DNA from: an uncultured Prevotella sp.
Lineage (GTDB): Bacteria; Bacteroidota; Bacteroidia; Bacteroidales; Bacteroidaceae
DNA length: 64,000 nt
Direction of reading: 5' to 3'
Assembly: GCA_946415245.1 (NCBI GenBank)
Contig: CAMKRS010000002.1
Span: 215,803 to 279,802 of the forward strand
Shown here piece after piece: positions 23,142-31,388 of the stretch. The notes below the pieces were generated by a model. It had not been told where the DNA came from. It saw nothing but the letters and a program-made list of their open reading frames with translations, and did not search any database. Position numbers and translations under genes: made by a program. Within the stretch, counting starts at the first letter, position 1. Each line of letters begins with the position of its first letter.

Positions 23142-23561
23142 ATGACAATTAACGAGATTCAAGACGAAATCATCGAGGAGTTCTCCGGTTTCGACGACTG
23201 GATGGACAAGTACCAGTTACTCATCGACTTGGGCAACGAACAGGAACCGCTCGAAGAGAAATACAAAACAGAGCAGAACCTGATCGATGGCTGCCAGAGC
23301 CGCGTGTGGCTGGTGGCAGACTATGCCGATGACAAGATCCACTTCCGCGCTGAGAGCGACGCGTTGATCGTCAAGGGCATCGTAGCCCTGCTCATCCGCG
23401 TACTCAGCGACCACACCCCTCAGGAGATACTCGACGCCGACCTCTATTTCATCGAAGAGATAGGTCTGAAAGAGCATCTTTCACCCACCCGCTCCAACGG
23501 ACTTGTAGCAATGGTCAAGCAGATGCGCGTTTATGCGCTGGCTTTCAGCGCAAAGCAATAA
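23142..23561 (+). CDS. sufE: SufE-family cysteine desulfurase sulfur acceptor
   Basis: A 139-residue protein of normal family length. NLIDGCQSRVWL holds the conserved Cys that accepts persulfide from the SufS desulfurase and passes sulfur to the SufBCD scaffold for Fe-S cluster assembly. The C-terminal SPTRSNGLVAMVKQM is also conserved. No suf genes lie nearby. The gene is paired instead with the U32 protein, which needs an Fe-S cluster, a sensible functional link. Start ATG 23142 follows a 9-base tandem repeat. A hairpin terminator follows at 23606. Confidence 0.9.
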   Translation: MTINEIQDEIIEEFSGFDDWMDKYQLLIDLGNEQEPLEEKYKTEQNLIDGCQSRVWLVADYADDKIHFRAESDALIVKGIVALLIRVLSDHTPQEILDADLYFIEEIGLKEHLSPTRSNGLVAMVKQMRVYALAFSAKQ

Positions 23562-23605
23562 ATCAGGCGCTTGAAGCCCACAAAACTTAGCAAAAATTAA
23601 CAAAA

Positions 23606-23641
23606 GAAAAGCTGCCCGGCATGGGGAGCTTTTCATTTTTT
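23606..23641 (+). terminator. intrinsic terminator after sufE
   Basis: Stem GAAAAGCT with AGCTTTTC, extended by CCC/GGG inside, followed by ATTTTTTATT. Confidence 0.8.
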
Positions 23642-23646
23642 ATTGC

Positions 23647-23654
23647 TATCTTTG
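23647..23654 (+). promoter_or_regulatory. TAnnTTTG -7 box of nrdDG
   Basis: TATCTTTG lies 33 bases before the nrdD ATG and directly after the sufE terminator. No obvious NrdR box was seen around it. Confidence 0.75.
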
Positions 23655-23687
23655 CAAACGATTTTAGACTAAAAACTTTAATAATAT

Positions 23688-25931
23688 ATGATCCAAACAG
23701 TTGTAAAGCGCGACGGACGCATAGTGGGCTTCAATGAACAGAAAATTATGGCTGCCATCCGTAAGGCCATGATCCACACGGACAAAGGCGAAGACGAACG
23801 CCTCTTGTACCAGATTACCGACCATATCGCACAGCGCGGCGAGAGTCAGATGACCGTGGAACAGATCCAGGACGCCGTGGAAATGGAACTGATGAAGTCG
23901 AGCCGCAAGGATGTGGCTCAGAAATACATTGCCTACCGTCATCAGCGTTCCGTGGCTCGTAAAGCGAAGACACGCGACGTGTTCCTCGATATCGTGAACA
24001 TCAAGAACAATGATGTCACCCGCGAAAACGCGAACATGAATGCTGACACACCGGCAGGCATGATGATGAAATTCGCTTCGGAGACCACCAAGCCCTTCGT
24101 CGACGACTACCTGCTCAGCGAAGAGGCGCGCGAGGCAGTGGAGCATAACTACCTGCATATCCATGACAAGGATTATTATCCCACCAAGTCGCTGACTTGC
24201 GTACAACACCCGCTGGACAACATCCTGACCTGCGGTTTCATCGCTGGTCACGGCGCTTCAAGACCTGCCAAACGCATCGAGACAGCATCCGTACTGGCCT
24301 GTATATCAATGGAATGCTGCCAAAACGAGATGCACGGAGGTCAGGCCATACCTGCCTTCGACTTCTATCTGGCACCTTACGTCCGACTGACGTATATCGA
24401 AGAACTGAAAGCCCTCGAAGACCTCAACGGCGAGAGCTATAAGGACCTCTACGACGAGCCCTTGATGGACTATCTCAAGAAACCCCTCGACGGACTGACA
24501 GGTAAGGCACGTGCCCAGCAGCACGCCATCAACAAGACCGTAGGACGAGTACATCAGGCTATGGAGGCGTTTATACACAATATGAACACCATCCACTCTC
24601 GCGGTGGCAACCAGGTGGTATTCTCATCCATCAACTACGGTACAGACACCTCTGCCGAGGGACGCTGCATCATGCGCGAGATACTGCTCTCTACCTACGA
24701 GGGTGTGGGCGGTGGAGAGACGGCTATCTTCCCCATACAGATCTGGAAAAAGAAACGGGGCGTGAACTACCTACCCGAAGACCGTAACTTTGATCTCTAC
24801 CAACTGGCTTGTAAAGTGACGGCACGCAGGTTCTTCCCCAACTTCCTGAACCTCGATGCCTCTTTTAACCAGGATCCCGACTGGCGCGCCGACGACCCGA
24901 AGCGTTATGTCCACGAAGTGGCCACCATGGGCTGCCGTACCCGCGTGTTTGAGAACCGCTTCGGACCAAGAACATCCATCGGCCGTGGTAACATCTCTTT
25001 CTCGACCATCAATATCGTAAAGCTCGCCATCGAGTGTATGTTGGAGGAACCAGATCAGCAGAAACGCATCGATATGTTCTTTGCCAAACTCGATAACCTA
25101 CTGGAAATCACGGCAAAACAACTCGATGACCGTTTCCAGTTCCAAAAAACCGCCTTCGCCAAGCAGTTCCCACTGCTGATGAAGAGCCTGTGGATTGGGG
25201 CTGACCAACTGAAACCCAACGATACCATCGAGAGTGTCATCAACCAGGGTACCCTCGGCATCGGCTTCATCGGACTGGCAGAGTGTCTCGTCGCCCTGAC
25301 AGGTAAACACCACGGAGAGAGCGAAGAGAGCCAGGAACTGGGTCTGAGGATCGTCAAATACATGCGACAGCGCGTGAACGACTTCTGTGAGCACTATCAC
25401 CACAATTACTCCGTACTCGCTACACCAGCTGAGGGATTGGCAGGTAAATTCACCAAAAAAGACCGCCAGAAGTTTGGTAGCCTCCCAGGTATCACCGACC
25501 GCGACTACTACACCAACTCCAATCACGTGCCCGTGTACTACAAGTGCTCTGCCCGACATAAGGCGGAGATAGAAGCGCCCTATCACGAGATAACCCGTGG
25601 TGGACATATCTTCTACGTAGAGATCGACGGCGATGCTACCCACAACCCACAGGTGATCATGAGTGTGGTGGATATGATGGATCAGCTGAATATGGGCTAC
25701 GGCAGCGTCAACCACAACCGTAACCGTTGTATGGACTGTGGCTACGAGAATGCCGACGACCATCTGGAGCGCTGCCCGAAGTGCGGCTCGACCAACATCG
25801 ACAAACTGCAGCGTATCACAGGCTATCTCGTGGGTACCACCGACCGTTGGAACAGTGGCAAGCTCGCAGAGTTGAACGACCGTGTGACACACATCGACCA
25901 CGGTGCACAAGACTTATTCAGTGAAAAGTGA
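23688..25931 (+). CDS. nrdD: anaerobic ribonucleoside-triphosphate reductase (class III)
   Basis: A 747-residue enzyme that reduces ribonucleoside triphosphates to deoxynucleotides without oxygen. The N-terminus (VVKRDGRIVGFNEQKIMAAI) is an ATP-cone allosteric domain. The large catalytic barrel follows. Residues about 681-700 form a Zn ribbon (CMDCGY then CPKCG), and the glycyl-radical loop is RITGYLVGTTDRWNSGK near 709-725, with the radical Gly at about 712. The enzyme is cytoplasmic and is activated by NrdG, encoded 17 bases downstream. The last three codons (SEK) and the stop lie in a 7-base tandem repeat that continues to the nrdG start. It has its own promoter. Confidence 0.96.
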   Translation: MIQTVVKRDGRIVGFNEQKIMAAIRKAMIHTDKGEDERLLYQITDHIAQRGESQMTVEQIQDAVEMELMKSSRKDVAQKYIAYRHQRSVARKAKTRDVFLDIVNIKNNDVTRENANMNADTPAGMMMKFASETTKPFVDDYLLSEEAREAVEHNYLHIHDKDYYPTKSLTCVQHPLDNILTCGFIAGHGASRPAKRIETASVLACISMECCQNEMHGGQAIPAFDFYLAPYVRLTYIEELKALEDLNGESYKDLYDEPLMDYLKKPLDGLTGKARAQQHAINKTVGRVHQAMEAFIHNMNTIHSRGGNQVVFSSINYGTDTSAEGRCIMREILLSTYEGVGGGETAIFPIQIWKKKRGVNYLPEDRNFDLYQLACKVTARRFFPNFLNLDASFNQDPDWRADDPKRYVHEVATMGCRTRVFENRFGPRTSIGRGNISFSTINIVKLAIECMLEEPDQQKRIDMFFAKLDNLLEITAKQLDDRFQFQKTAFAKQFPLLMKSLWIGADQLKPNDTIESVINQGTLGIGFIGLAECLVALTGKHHGESEESQELGLRIVKYMRQRVNDFCEHYHHNYSVLATPAEGLAGKFTKKDRQKFGSLPGITDRDYYTNSNHVPVYYKCSARHKAEIEAPYHEITRGGHIFYVEIDGDATHNPQVIMSVVDMMDQLNMGYGSVNHNRNRCMDCGYENADDHLERCPKCGSTNIDKLQRITGYLVGTTDRWNSGKLAELNDRVTHIDHGAQDLFSEK

Positions 25932-25948
25932 ATAGTGAACAGTGAATA
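25921..25948 (+). repeat. four 7-bp tandem repeats, nrdD-nrdG junction
   Basis: Four units of GTGAANA type, abutting the nrdG ATG at 25949 exactly and including the nrdD stop codon. Confidence 0.92.
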
Positions 25949-26452
25949 ATGATACGGGTACTAGATATCATTGAGGATACGATGGTGGACGGTCCGGGAT
26001 TCCGGACCTCCATCTATTGTGCTGGCTGCCGCCACCACTGTCCTGGCTGTCATAATCCACAATCATGGGCCTTTGACCAGGGACACGAGATGAGCACCGA
26101 CGACATCATGAAAATCATCGAGGCAGATCCCTATGCCAACGTCACCTTCAGCGGCGGAGACCCGATGTTTCAGGCAGCAGGCTTCGCAGAACTGGCACGT
26201 GCGATTCATCAGCGTACCAACAAGGACATCTGGTGCTTCACGGGTTTCACGTATGAGTCGCTCATCACTCAGGAACAACGAGAACTCCTCGAACAAGTAG
26301 ACGTACTCGTCGACGGTCCGTACATCGAGAAACTACGCGACCCCGACTTGCTCTTCCGTGGCAGCAGCAACCAACGACTTATCGACGTCCAGGCCTCACT
26401 TTATAGTGGCGAAGTCATGCTCTGGCATCCGGACATCGCTGTAGCTGTCTGA
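25949..26452 (+). CDS. nrdG: anaerobic ribonucleotide reductase activating protein (radical SAM)
   Basis: A 167-residue protein of typical length. CRHHCPGCHNPQSW contains the CX3CX2C iron-sulfur motif that binds S-adenosylmethionine, and NVTFSGGDPMFQ is the glycine-rich SAM-binding loop. It generates the glycyl radical on NrdD. The ATG at 25949 directly abuts the four 7-base repeats covering the end of nrdD. A strong terminator follows at 26462, so nrdD-nrdG form a two-gene operon. Confidence 0.95.
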   Translation: MIRVLDIIEDTMVDGPGFRTSIYCAGCRHHCPGCHNPQSWAFDQGHEMSTDDIMKIIEADPYANVTFSGGDPMFQAAGFAELARAIHQRTNKDIWCFTGFTYESLITQEQRELLEQVDVLVDGPYIEKLRDPDLLFRGSSNQRLIDVQASLYSGEVMLWHPDIAVAV

Positions 26453-26461
26453 CAGAAAGTT

Positions 26462-26483
26462 TCCCGCGAAAGCGGGATTTTTT
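26462..26483 (+). terminator. intrinsic terminator after nrdG
   Basis: TCCCGC, loop GAAA, GCGGGA, then a T run: a 6-bp GC-rich stem with a stable tetraloop. Confidence 0.9.
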
Positions 26484-26536
26484 GTTTCTACGCAAAAGTT
26501 TTTGCTGTTTCGGTTGCAAAGTTGCGAAAAAAACTG

Positions 26537-26544
26537 TATTTTTG
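26537..26544 (+). promoter_or_regulatory. TAnnTTTG -7 box
   Basis: TATTTTTG, 18 bases before the ATG at 26563, downstream of the nrdG terminator. Confidence 0.65.
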
Positions 26545-26562
26545 CAAAAAATTAGAGAGTAT

Positions 26563-27213
26563 ATGGCAAAAAACGCTAAATGGTCGGACGATTACTGGCT
26601 GCTTCTGATGCAGATTTACCTACAGAAACCTGTAGGCGTGAAGCCAATGTTCCACCGGAAAATGGTGGACCTGAGTCTGGAACTACACCTGCCTCCCAAC
26701 CTGCTCTTCAACAAGATGTGCCAGATAGCCAATCTGGAAACACCACGTATCGAGCATATCTGGGAGACCTACGGGCAGAACCCCAAGAAACTGGCCCGTG
26801 CCGTCAGCCTATGGCGTGAGATGCGAGGTTATGGCGATGCCAACGCCTTCTATGAGGGCGTAGAGATACAGGAGACCTTTGAACGCGATTTCAAACCTGT
26901 GACAGAAGGTACGGTCATGACACCGGTGATGCTAACCATGATTCTCGACCTCTACTTCCGTCTTACCCCCATCACAATGGTACCAAAGACACCTGAGGTA
27001 CAGGAACTGGCAAGACTGATCAAAGTTAAACCAACGGAAGTAGTGGAGGTGATGGAACTGTTCCAACACTGCGACCCTTACCTGAATCGCAAGGATCCCG
27101 CAAACAGTCCTCTAGCTGCGCCCTGCCGTGAGATATGGCGTCGCTACGGCAATGTCGAAACAGAACAACTGGCCTCATATGCAGAACAACTGAAAGACTA
27201 TTTCAAGAGTTAA
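26563..27213 (+). CDS. conserved hypothetical protein upstream of rpoN
   Basis: A 216-residue protein, start ATG 26563 (MAKNAKWSDDYW). A longer frame from 26482 overlaps the nrdG terminator and promoter and is rejected. There is no signal peptide and no membrane segment, so it is probably cytoplasmic. The sequence is largely helical with a basic N-terminal part, repeated W, L and E positions, and a segment KVKPTEVVEVMELFQHCDPYLN that resembles a small helical domain. I do not recognise a named family. It has its own promoter and precedes rpoN by a spacer of 7-base repeats, so it may be co-transcribed with sigma-54. Its function is unknown. Confidence 0.75.
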   Translation: MAKNAKWSDDYWLLLMQIYLQKPVGVKPMFHRKMVDLSLELHLPPNLLFNKMCQIANLETPRIEHIWETYGQNPKKLARAVSLWREMRGYGDANAFYEGVEIQETFERDFKPVTEGTVMTPVMLTMILDLYFRLTPITMVPKTPEVQELARLIKVKPTEVVEVMELFQHCDPYLNRKDPANSPLAAPCREIWRRYGNVETEQLASYAEQLKDYFKS

Positions 27214-27236
27214 TAGTGAACAGTGAATAGTTAATA
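27209..27236 (+). repeat. four 7-bp tandem repeats before rpoN
   Basis: Four units of GTKAAYA type span the stop of the upstream gene and end where GTG-ATG of rpoN begins. Confidence 0.92.
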
Positions 27237-27239
27237 GTG

Positions 27240-28760
27240 ATGAGCGAAAAGTCTTGGCAGATACAAGAACAGAAACAGACGCAAGTCCAGAAGCTGGCAC
27301 AGTCGATCTCACAGCAACAGATGCTGGTGTCGTCGCTGGTGGAACTGCCCATTACACAATTGGCAGATCGCATCAACACGGAGATGAACGACAACCCAGC
27401 GCTGGAAATTGAGTCACCAGGAGAGAACGCCGACTTCCCGGATAACTCAGATTACTCTGATTACACCGAGTACTCAGAAAAATCCGACGATGCCTCCCAG
27501 ACAGAGCGCGAAGAGCGCCAGTCTGCCCTTGACGCCGCCTTGGAGAATATCGGACGCGACGATGATGAATTGCCTGTATACCACGGTGGCAGCAACCTCT
27601 CTGAAGACCGCGAGGAGATGGTCTTCGGCACCACAGAATCGTTCTATGACCAGCTATTGGAACAGATGCGGGAGAGCGACCTGACAGACCGTCAGCGCGA
27701 CATTCTGGAATATCTCATCGGATCACTGGATGACGATGGCCTGCTCCGTAAAGATCTGTATACTATCAGCGACGAGCTGGCCATCTATCATAACATCGAC
27801 GCCAACGAGAAGGAGATTGAATCTGTACTGCACATCTTACAGGACTTTGACCCTGCCGGCATTGGGGCCCGCTCCTTACAGGAATGTCTGCTCCTACAAA
27901 TAGCACGACGCGACGACTCACGAGTGAAGCAGCTGATGCAAACGGTCATCACGCGCTATTTTGATGAGTTCACCCATAAACACTGGGATCGCATACAAAC
28001 GGCCCTCTCACTGAACGACCAACAAGGCGAAGCGCTCTTCGGAGAACTGCGCAAATTGAATCCGCGACCTGGTGCCTCCATGGGTGAAACCGTAGGACGA
28101 AGCCTGCAACAGATTACACCTGATTTCATCGTGGACACACAGGACGACGGTACGATCACCTTCACCCTCAACAGTGGTGAAGTACCGGAGCTTACCCTCT
28201 CGCAGTCGTTTATCGACTCCATGAACGAATACCAACAGAACAAGGAGAATCTGAGTCGTCAGACCAAGGAGGCTCTTCTCTATATCAAGAAGAAGGTGGA
28301 CGCTGCACAAAACTTCATCGAGGCCATCCGCACAAGACAACATACGCTGACCGTGACGATGCAGACCATTATCACCCTCCAACGACAGTTCTTCCTCGAC
28401 GGTGACGAGACCTCACTGCGCCCTATGATCCTCAAGGACGTGGCAGAGAGGACGGGGCTAGACCTCTCAACGATATCACGTGTCTGCAACTCAAAATATG
28501 CCCAAACGCGCTGGGGCACCTTCCCCCTGCGCCACTTTTTCAGCGATAGCTATGTCACAGAGAGTGGCGAGGAACTGTCAACACGACAGATCAAAGCGGT
28601 ACTGCGCGATCTCATTGAGGCAGAAGATAAGCACCATCCACTGAGTGATGATGCCCTACGCGAACAACTGACAGAGAAGGGGTTCCCCATAGCTCGTCGT
28701 ACCGTCGCCAAATACCGCGAAGCACTGGGCATACCCATCGCAAGACTGAGAAAGGAATGA
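27240..28760 (+). CDS. rpoN: RNA polymerase sigma-54 factor
   Basis: A 506-residue factor, start ATG 27240. The GTG just before it is part of a 7-base repeat. Region I is Gln- and Leu-rich (QEQKQTQVQKLAQSISQQQMLVSSLVEL). An acidic linker follows, then the core-binding domain, a helix-turn-helix (KDVAERTGLDLSTISRVCNSKYAQTRWG) and the C-terminal RpoN box ARRTVAKYRE that reads the -24 element. It directs core polymerase to -24/-12 promoters with an enhancer-binding ATPase. The linker holds DYSDYTEYSE, encoded by 9-base DNA repeats. It is followed 4 bases later by a membrane protein gene. Confidence 0.96.
   Translation: MSEKSWQIQEQKQTQVQKLAQSISQQQMLVSSLVELPITQLADRINTEMNDNPALEIESPGENADFPDNSDYSDYTEYSEKSDDASQTEREERQSALDAALENIGRDDDELPVYHGGSNLSEDREEMVFGTTESFYDQLLEQMRESDLTDRQRDILEYLIGSLDDDGLLRKDLYTISDELAIYHNIDANEKEIESVLHILQDFDPAGIGARSLQECLLLQIARRDDSRVKQLMQTVITRYFDEFTHKHWDRIQTALSLNDQQGEALFGELRKLNPRPGASMGETVGRSLQQITPDFIVDTQDDGTITFTLNSGEVPELTLSQSFIDSMNEYQQNKENLSRQTKEALLYIKKKVDAAQNFIEAIRTRQHTLTVTMQTIITLQRQFFLDGDETSLRPMILKDVAERTGLDLSTISRVCNSKYAQTRWGTFPLRHFFSDSYVTESGEELSTRQIKAVLRDLIEAEDKHHPLSDDALREQLTEKGFPIARRTVAKYREALGIPIARLRKE
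27441..27476 (+). repeat. four 9-bp tandem repeats inside the rpoN linker
   Basis: In-frame units of GATTACTCT type coding for repeated D/E-Y-S/T triplets. The reverse complement matches the 9-base repeat between U32 and sufE. Confidence 0.88.
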
Positions 28761-28764
28761 GAAT

Positions 28765-29385
28765 ATGACAAGAGAAAAGGGAATTATCCTCGCTGCAAGA
28801 CTCATCAGCATGGCTTTCACGCCATTCTACCTGCCAACGGTAGGGCTGGTAGCTCTTTTCATGTTCAGCTACATGAGTCAGATGCCATGGAGCTATAAGT
28901 TCCAACTCCTCACAATGGTGTATTTGCTGACTGTGGTAGTCCCTTCCGTACTGATTCATTTCTATCGTCGTCACCAGGGATGGAGCCTTATCGACCTCGG
29001 ACAGAAGGAACGGCGTGCCGTGCCTTACGTCATCAGTATTCTCTGTTACTTCCTCTGCATCTACCTGATGGAACTCCTGCACATCCCCCATTTTATGATG
29101 ACCATCGTCACAGCTGCCCTGTTCATTCAGATTACCTGTGCCATGATCAATGTGTGGTGGAAGATCTCTACCCACACGGCAGCCATTGGCGGGGTGGCAG
29201 GCGCCTTGTTCGTCTTTGCAGAGTTCTTCGGCTTCAATCCTATATGGTGGCTCTCATTGACATTCATCTTAGCAGGCATCCTCGGCACGAGTCGGATGAT
29301 TCTGCGACAGCATAGCTTAGCACAAGTCATCGCCGGCTTCTTCGTAGGCGCTGTCTGTGCCATCATCGGAATCCTCTTTCTGTAA
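28765..29385 (+). CDS. PAP2-superfamily-like membrane protein
   Basis: A 206-residue integral membrane protein with about six hydrophobic segments. Near residues 130-180 it has STHTAAIGG and GTSRMILRQHSLAQVIAG. These match the second (SGH-like) and third (SRxxxxxH) motifs of PAP2 lipid phosphatases, although the first motif (KxxxxxxRP) is weak and the second lacks the usual Gly. It could be an active undecaprenyl- or phosphatidylglycerol-phosphate phosphatase, or a degenerate relative. It starts 4 bases after rpoN and precedes purE by 21 bases, so it is probably in the same transcript. Confidence 0.7.
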   Translation: MTREKGIILAARLISMAFTPFYLPTVGLVALFMFSYMSQMPWSYKFQLLTMVYLLTVVVPSVLIHFYRRHQGWSLIDLGQKERRAVPYVISILCYFLCIYLMELLHIPHFMMTIVTAALFIQITCAMINVWWKISTHTAAIGGVAGALFVFAEFFGFNPIWWLSLTFILAGILGTSRMILRQHSLAQVIAGFFVGAVCAIIGILFL

Positions 29386-29406
29386 ATAAAAATACAAAGA
29401 AACAAT

Positions 29407-29913
29407 ATGAAACCATTAGTCAGTATTATCATGGGCAGCACCAGTGATCTGTCCGTTATGGAAAAAGCCTGCAAACTACTTGACGAGATGCAGGTACCTT
29501 TTGAAGTCAATGCTCTTTCAGCCCATCGCACACCTGATGCTGTTGAGGAATTTGCTCGTACAGCCAAGGATCGCGGCATCAAGGTCATCATCGCAGGCGC
29601 AGGTATGGCGGCTGCACTGCCGGGCGTCATCGCCGCCTCTACCACCTTACCCGTTATCGGTGTACCCATCAAAGGCATGCTCGACGGCCTCGATGCCATG
29701 CTCAGCATCATCCAAATGCCTCCTGGCATCCCCGTAGCCACCGTTGGTATCAACGGCGCACAGAACGCAGCCATCCTCGCCGTAGAGATGATGGCACTTA
29801 GCGATGCTACCCTCGCCCAACGACTGGCAGCTTACAAAGGGGGACTGCGTGCAAAGATCGAGAAGGCCAATAAAGACCTGGCTGAGGTGAAATACGAGTT
29901 TAAGACCAATTAA
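29407..29913 (+). CDS. purE: N5-carboxyaminoimidazole ribonucleotide mutase
   Basis: A 168-residue protein of normal length. MGSTSDLSVM binds the phosphate, ALSAHRTPD holds the catalytic His, and IAGAGMAAALPGVIAA together with GINGAQNAAILA complete the class I PurE fold. It moves the carboxyl group of N5-CAIR to give CAIR in purine synthesis. No purK is next to it. It is followed by ispG after 7 bases, a housekeeping pairing. Confidence 0.96.
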   Translation: MKPLVSIIMGSTSDLSVMEKACKLLDEMQVPFEVNALSAHRTPDAVEEFARTAKDRGIKVIIAGAGMAAALPGVIAASTTLPVIGVPIKGMLDGLDAMLSIIQMPPGIPVATVGINGAQNAAILAVEMMALSDATLAQRLAAYKGGLRAKIEKANKDLAEVKYEFKTN

Positions 29914-29920
29914 TGCAGCC

Positions 29921-31288
29921 ATGAGTTATCAAAGAAGACACTCCACAGAAACCCATGTGGGTAACATCGGTATTGGAGGTAGCAACCCCATCCGTATCCA
30001 GTCGATGGCGACCACAGACACCAACGACACTGCTGCTAGCGTGGCACAAGCCAAACGCATCATCGATGCAGGTGGCGAACTGGTACGCTTCACGACACAA
30101 GGTACCCGTGAGGCAGAAAATATGCAACATATCTCCGCCCAGCTGAAGGCTGATGGCTACAACCAGCCATTAGTGGCTGATGTCCATTTCACTGCTCATA
30201 CCGCCGATATCGCCGCCCTCTACTGTGAGAAGGTACGTATCAATCCTGGTAACTACGTAGACCCTGGTCGTACCTTCAAACACTTGGAATATACCAACGA
30301 GGAATATGCCGATGAACTGCAGAAAATCGAGAAGAAACTCATTCCCTTCATCAACATCTGTAAAGAACACCATACCGCAGTGCGTATCGGCGTAAACCAC
30401 GGTTCTCTCAGCGACCGCATCATGTCGCGATATGGCGATACACCCGAAGGCATCGTTGAGAGTTGTATGGAGTTCCTGCGTATCTTTAAACGCGAGAATT
30501 TCAACGATGTGGTCATCTCTATCAAGGCTTCGAATACTGTGGTGATGGTGACAACCGTCCGTCTGCTGGTGGCCACAATGGACAAAGAGGATATGCACTA
30601 TCCTCTGCACCTCGGTGTGACGGAGGCTGGTGAAGGTGAAGATGGTCGTATCAAGAGTGCCGTAGGCATCGGAGCACTCCTAACAGAGGGTATTGGCGAT
30701 ACCATCCGTGTGTCGCTGAGCGAGGAACCGGAATGTGAAATCCCCGTAGCCCGCAAACTGGTAGAGCTGATTCCAGAGTGTTGTCGCTTGCGGGAGGAGG
30801 CAGAGGCCAGCATCAAAGATGATACCATCACTCTGACTCTCGATGAGCCAGATTGGGAGACTCTCCAATTGAAGGCAGCAATGGCAGTAGGCGCTCTGCT
30901 CATCGACCGCAAGGCCACGAAATTGGTAATAGAGAGCGGTAAGGGGCAAGAGGTAAGTCTTGCTGACGCCATTCTCCAAGCAGCCCGCATCAAATTCACC
31001 AAGACCGAATACATCTCATGCCCAGGCTGCGGACGTACCCTCTATAACCTCCAGGAGACCATCGCCCGCATCAAAGCTGCCACCAAGGATTTGGTCGGCC
31101 TGAAAATCGGCATTATGGGCTGTATTGTCAATGGTCCTGGTGAGATGGCAGATGCCGATTATGGTTATGTCGGAGCTGGACGCGGGAAGATTTCTCTCTA
31201 CAAGCAGAAGGTCTGCGTGGAAAAGAACATTCCTGAGGAAGAGGCCGTTGAAAAGCTCCTCGAGTTGATTCGAAGTGACAGGAAATAG
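29921..31288 (+). CDS. ispG: 4-hydroxy-3-methylbut-2-en-1-yl diphosphate synthase
   Basis: A 455-residue enzyme. The N-terminal TIM barrel starts with GSNPIRIQSMATTDTND and contains VADVHFTAH and VRINPGN. The C-terminal Fe-S domain has CPGCGRT and GIMGCIVNGPGE, giving the three Cys that bind the [4Fe-4S] cluster. It converts methylerythritol cyclodiphosphate to HMBDP in the MEP isoprenoid pathway. E. coli IspG is about 370 residues and many Bacteroidetes and plant forms exceed 600 because of an inserted domain. This one is intermediate, with about 80 residues (near 255-345) between barrel and Fe-S domain. The start ATG is 7 bases after purE. Confidence 0.95.
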   Translation: MSYQRRHSTETHVGNIGIGGSNPIRIQSMATTDTNDTAASVAQAKRIIDAGGELVRFTTQGTREAENMQHISAQLKADGYNQPLVADVHFTAHTADIAALYCEKVRINPGNYVDPGRTFKHLEYTNEEYADELQKIEKKLIPFINICKEHHTAVRIGVNHGSLSDRIMSRYGDTPEGIVESCMEFLRIFKRENFNDVVISIKASNTVVMVTTVRLLVATMDKEDMHYPLHLGVTEAGEGEDGRIKSAVGIGALLTEGIGDTIRVSLSEEPECEIPVARKLVELIPECCRLREEAEASIKDDTITLTLDEPDWETLQLKAAMAVGALLIDRKATKLVIESGKGQEVSLADAILQAARIKFTKTEYISCPGCGRTLYNLQETIARIKAATKDLVGLKIGIMGCIVNGPGEMADADYGYVGAGRGKISLYKQKVCVEKNIPEEEAVEKLLELIRSDRK

Positions 31289-31341
31289 GCCCGAAACGTT
31301 AATAAAGGAAAACAAATTGCAGAAATTTGCCGAGAAAGATG

Positions 31342-31349
31342 TACCTTTG
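31342..31349 (+). promoter_or_regulatory. TAnnTTTG -7 box of the DUF5686 gene
   Basis: TACCTTTG, 40 bases before the ATG at 31389 and after the ispG stop. Confidence 0.7.
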
Positions 31350-31388
31350 CACCCAAATTACATTTGGGAAGAGGAAACATTGACATAA

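Noticed and set aside
26482..26562. 27-residue extension of the unknown gene before rpoN
   Set aside because: It overlaps the T run of the nrdG terminator and the TATTTTTG box.
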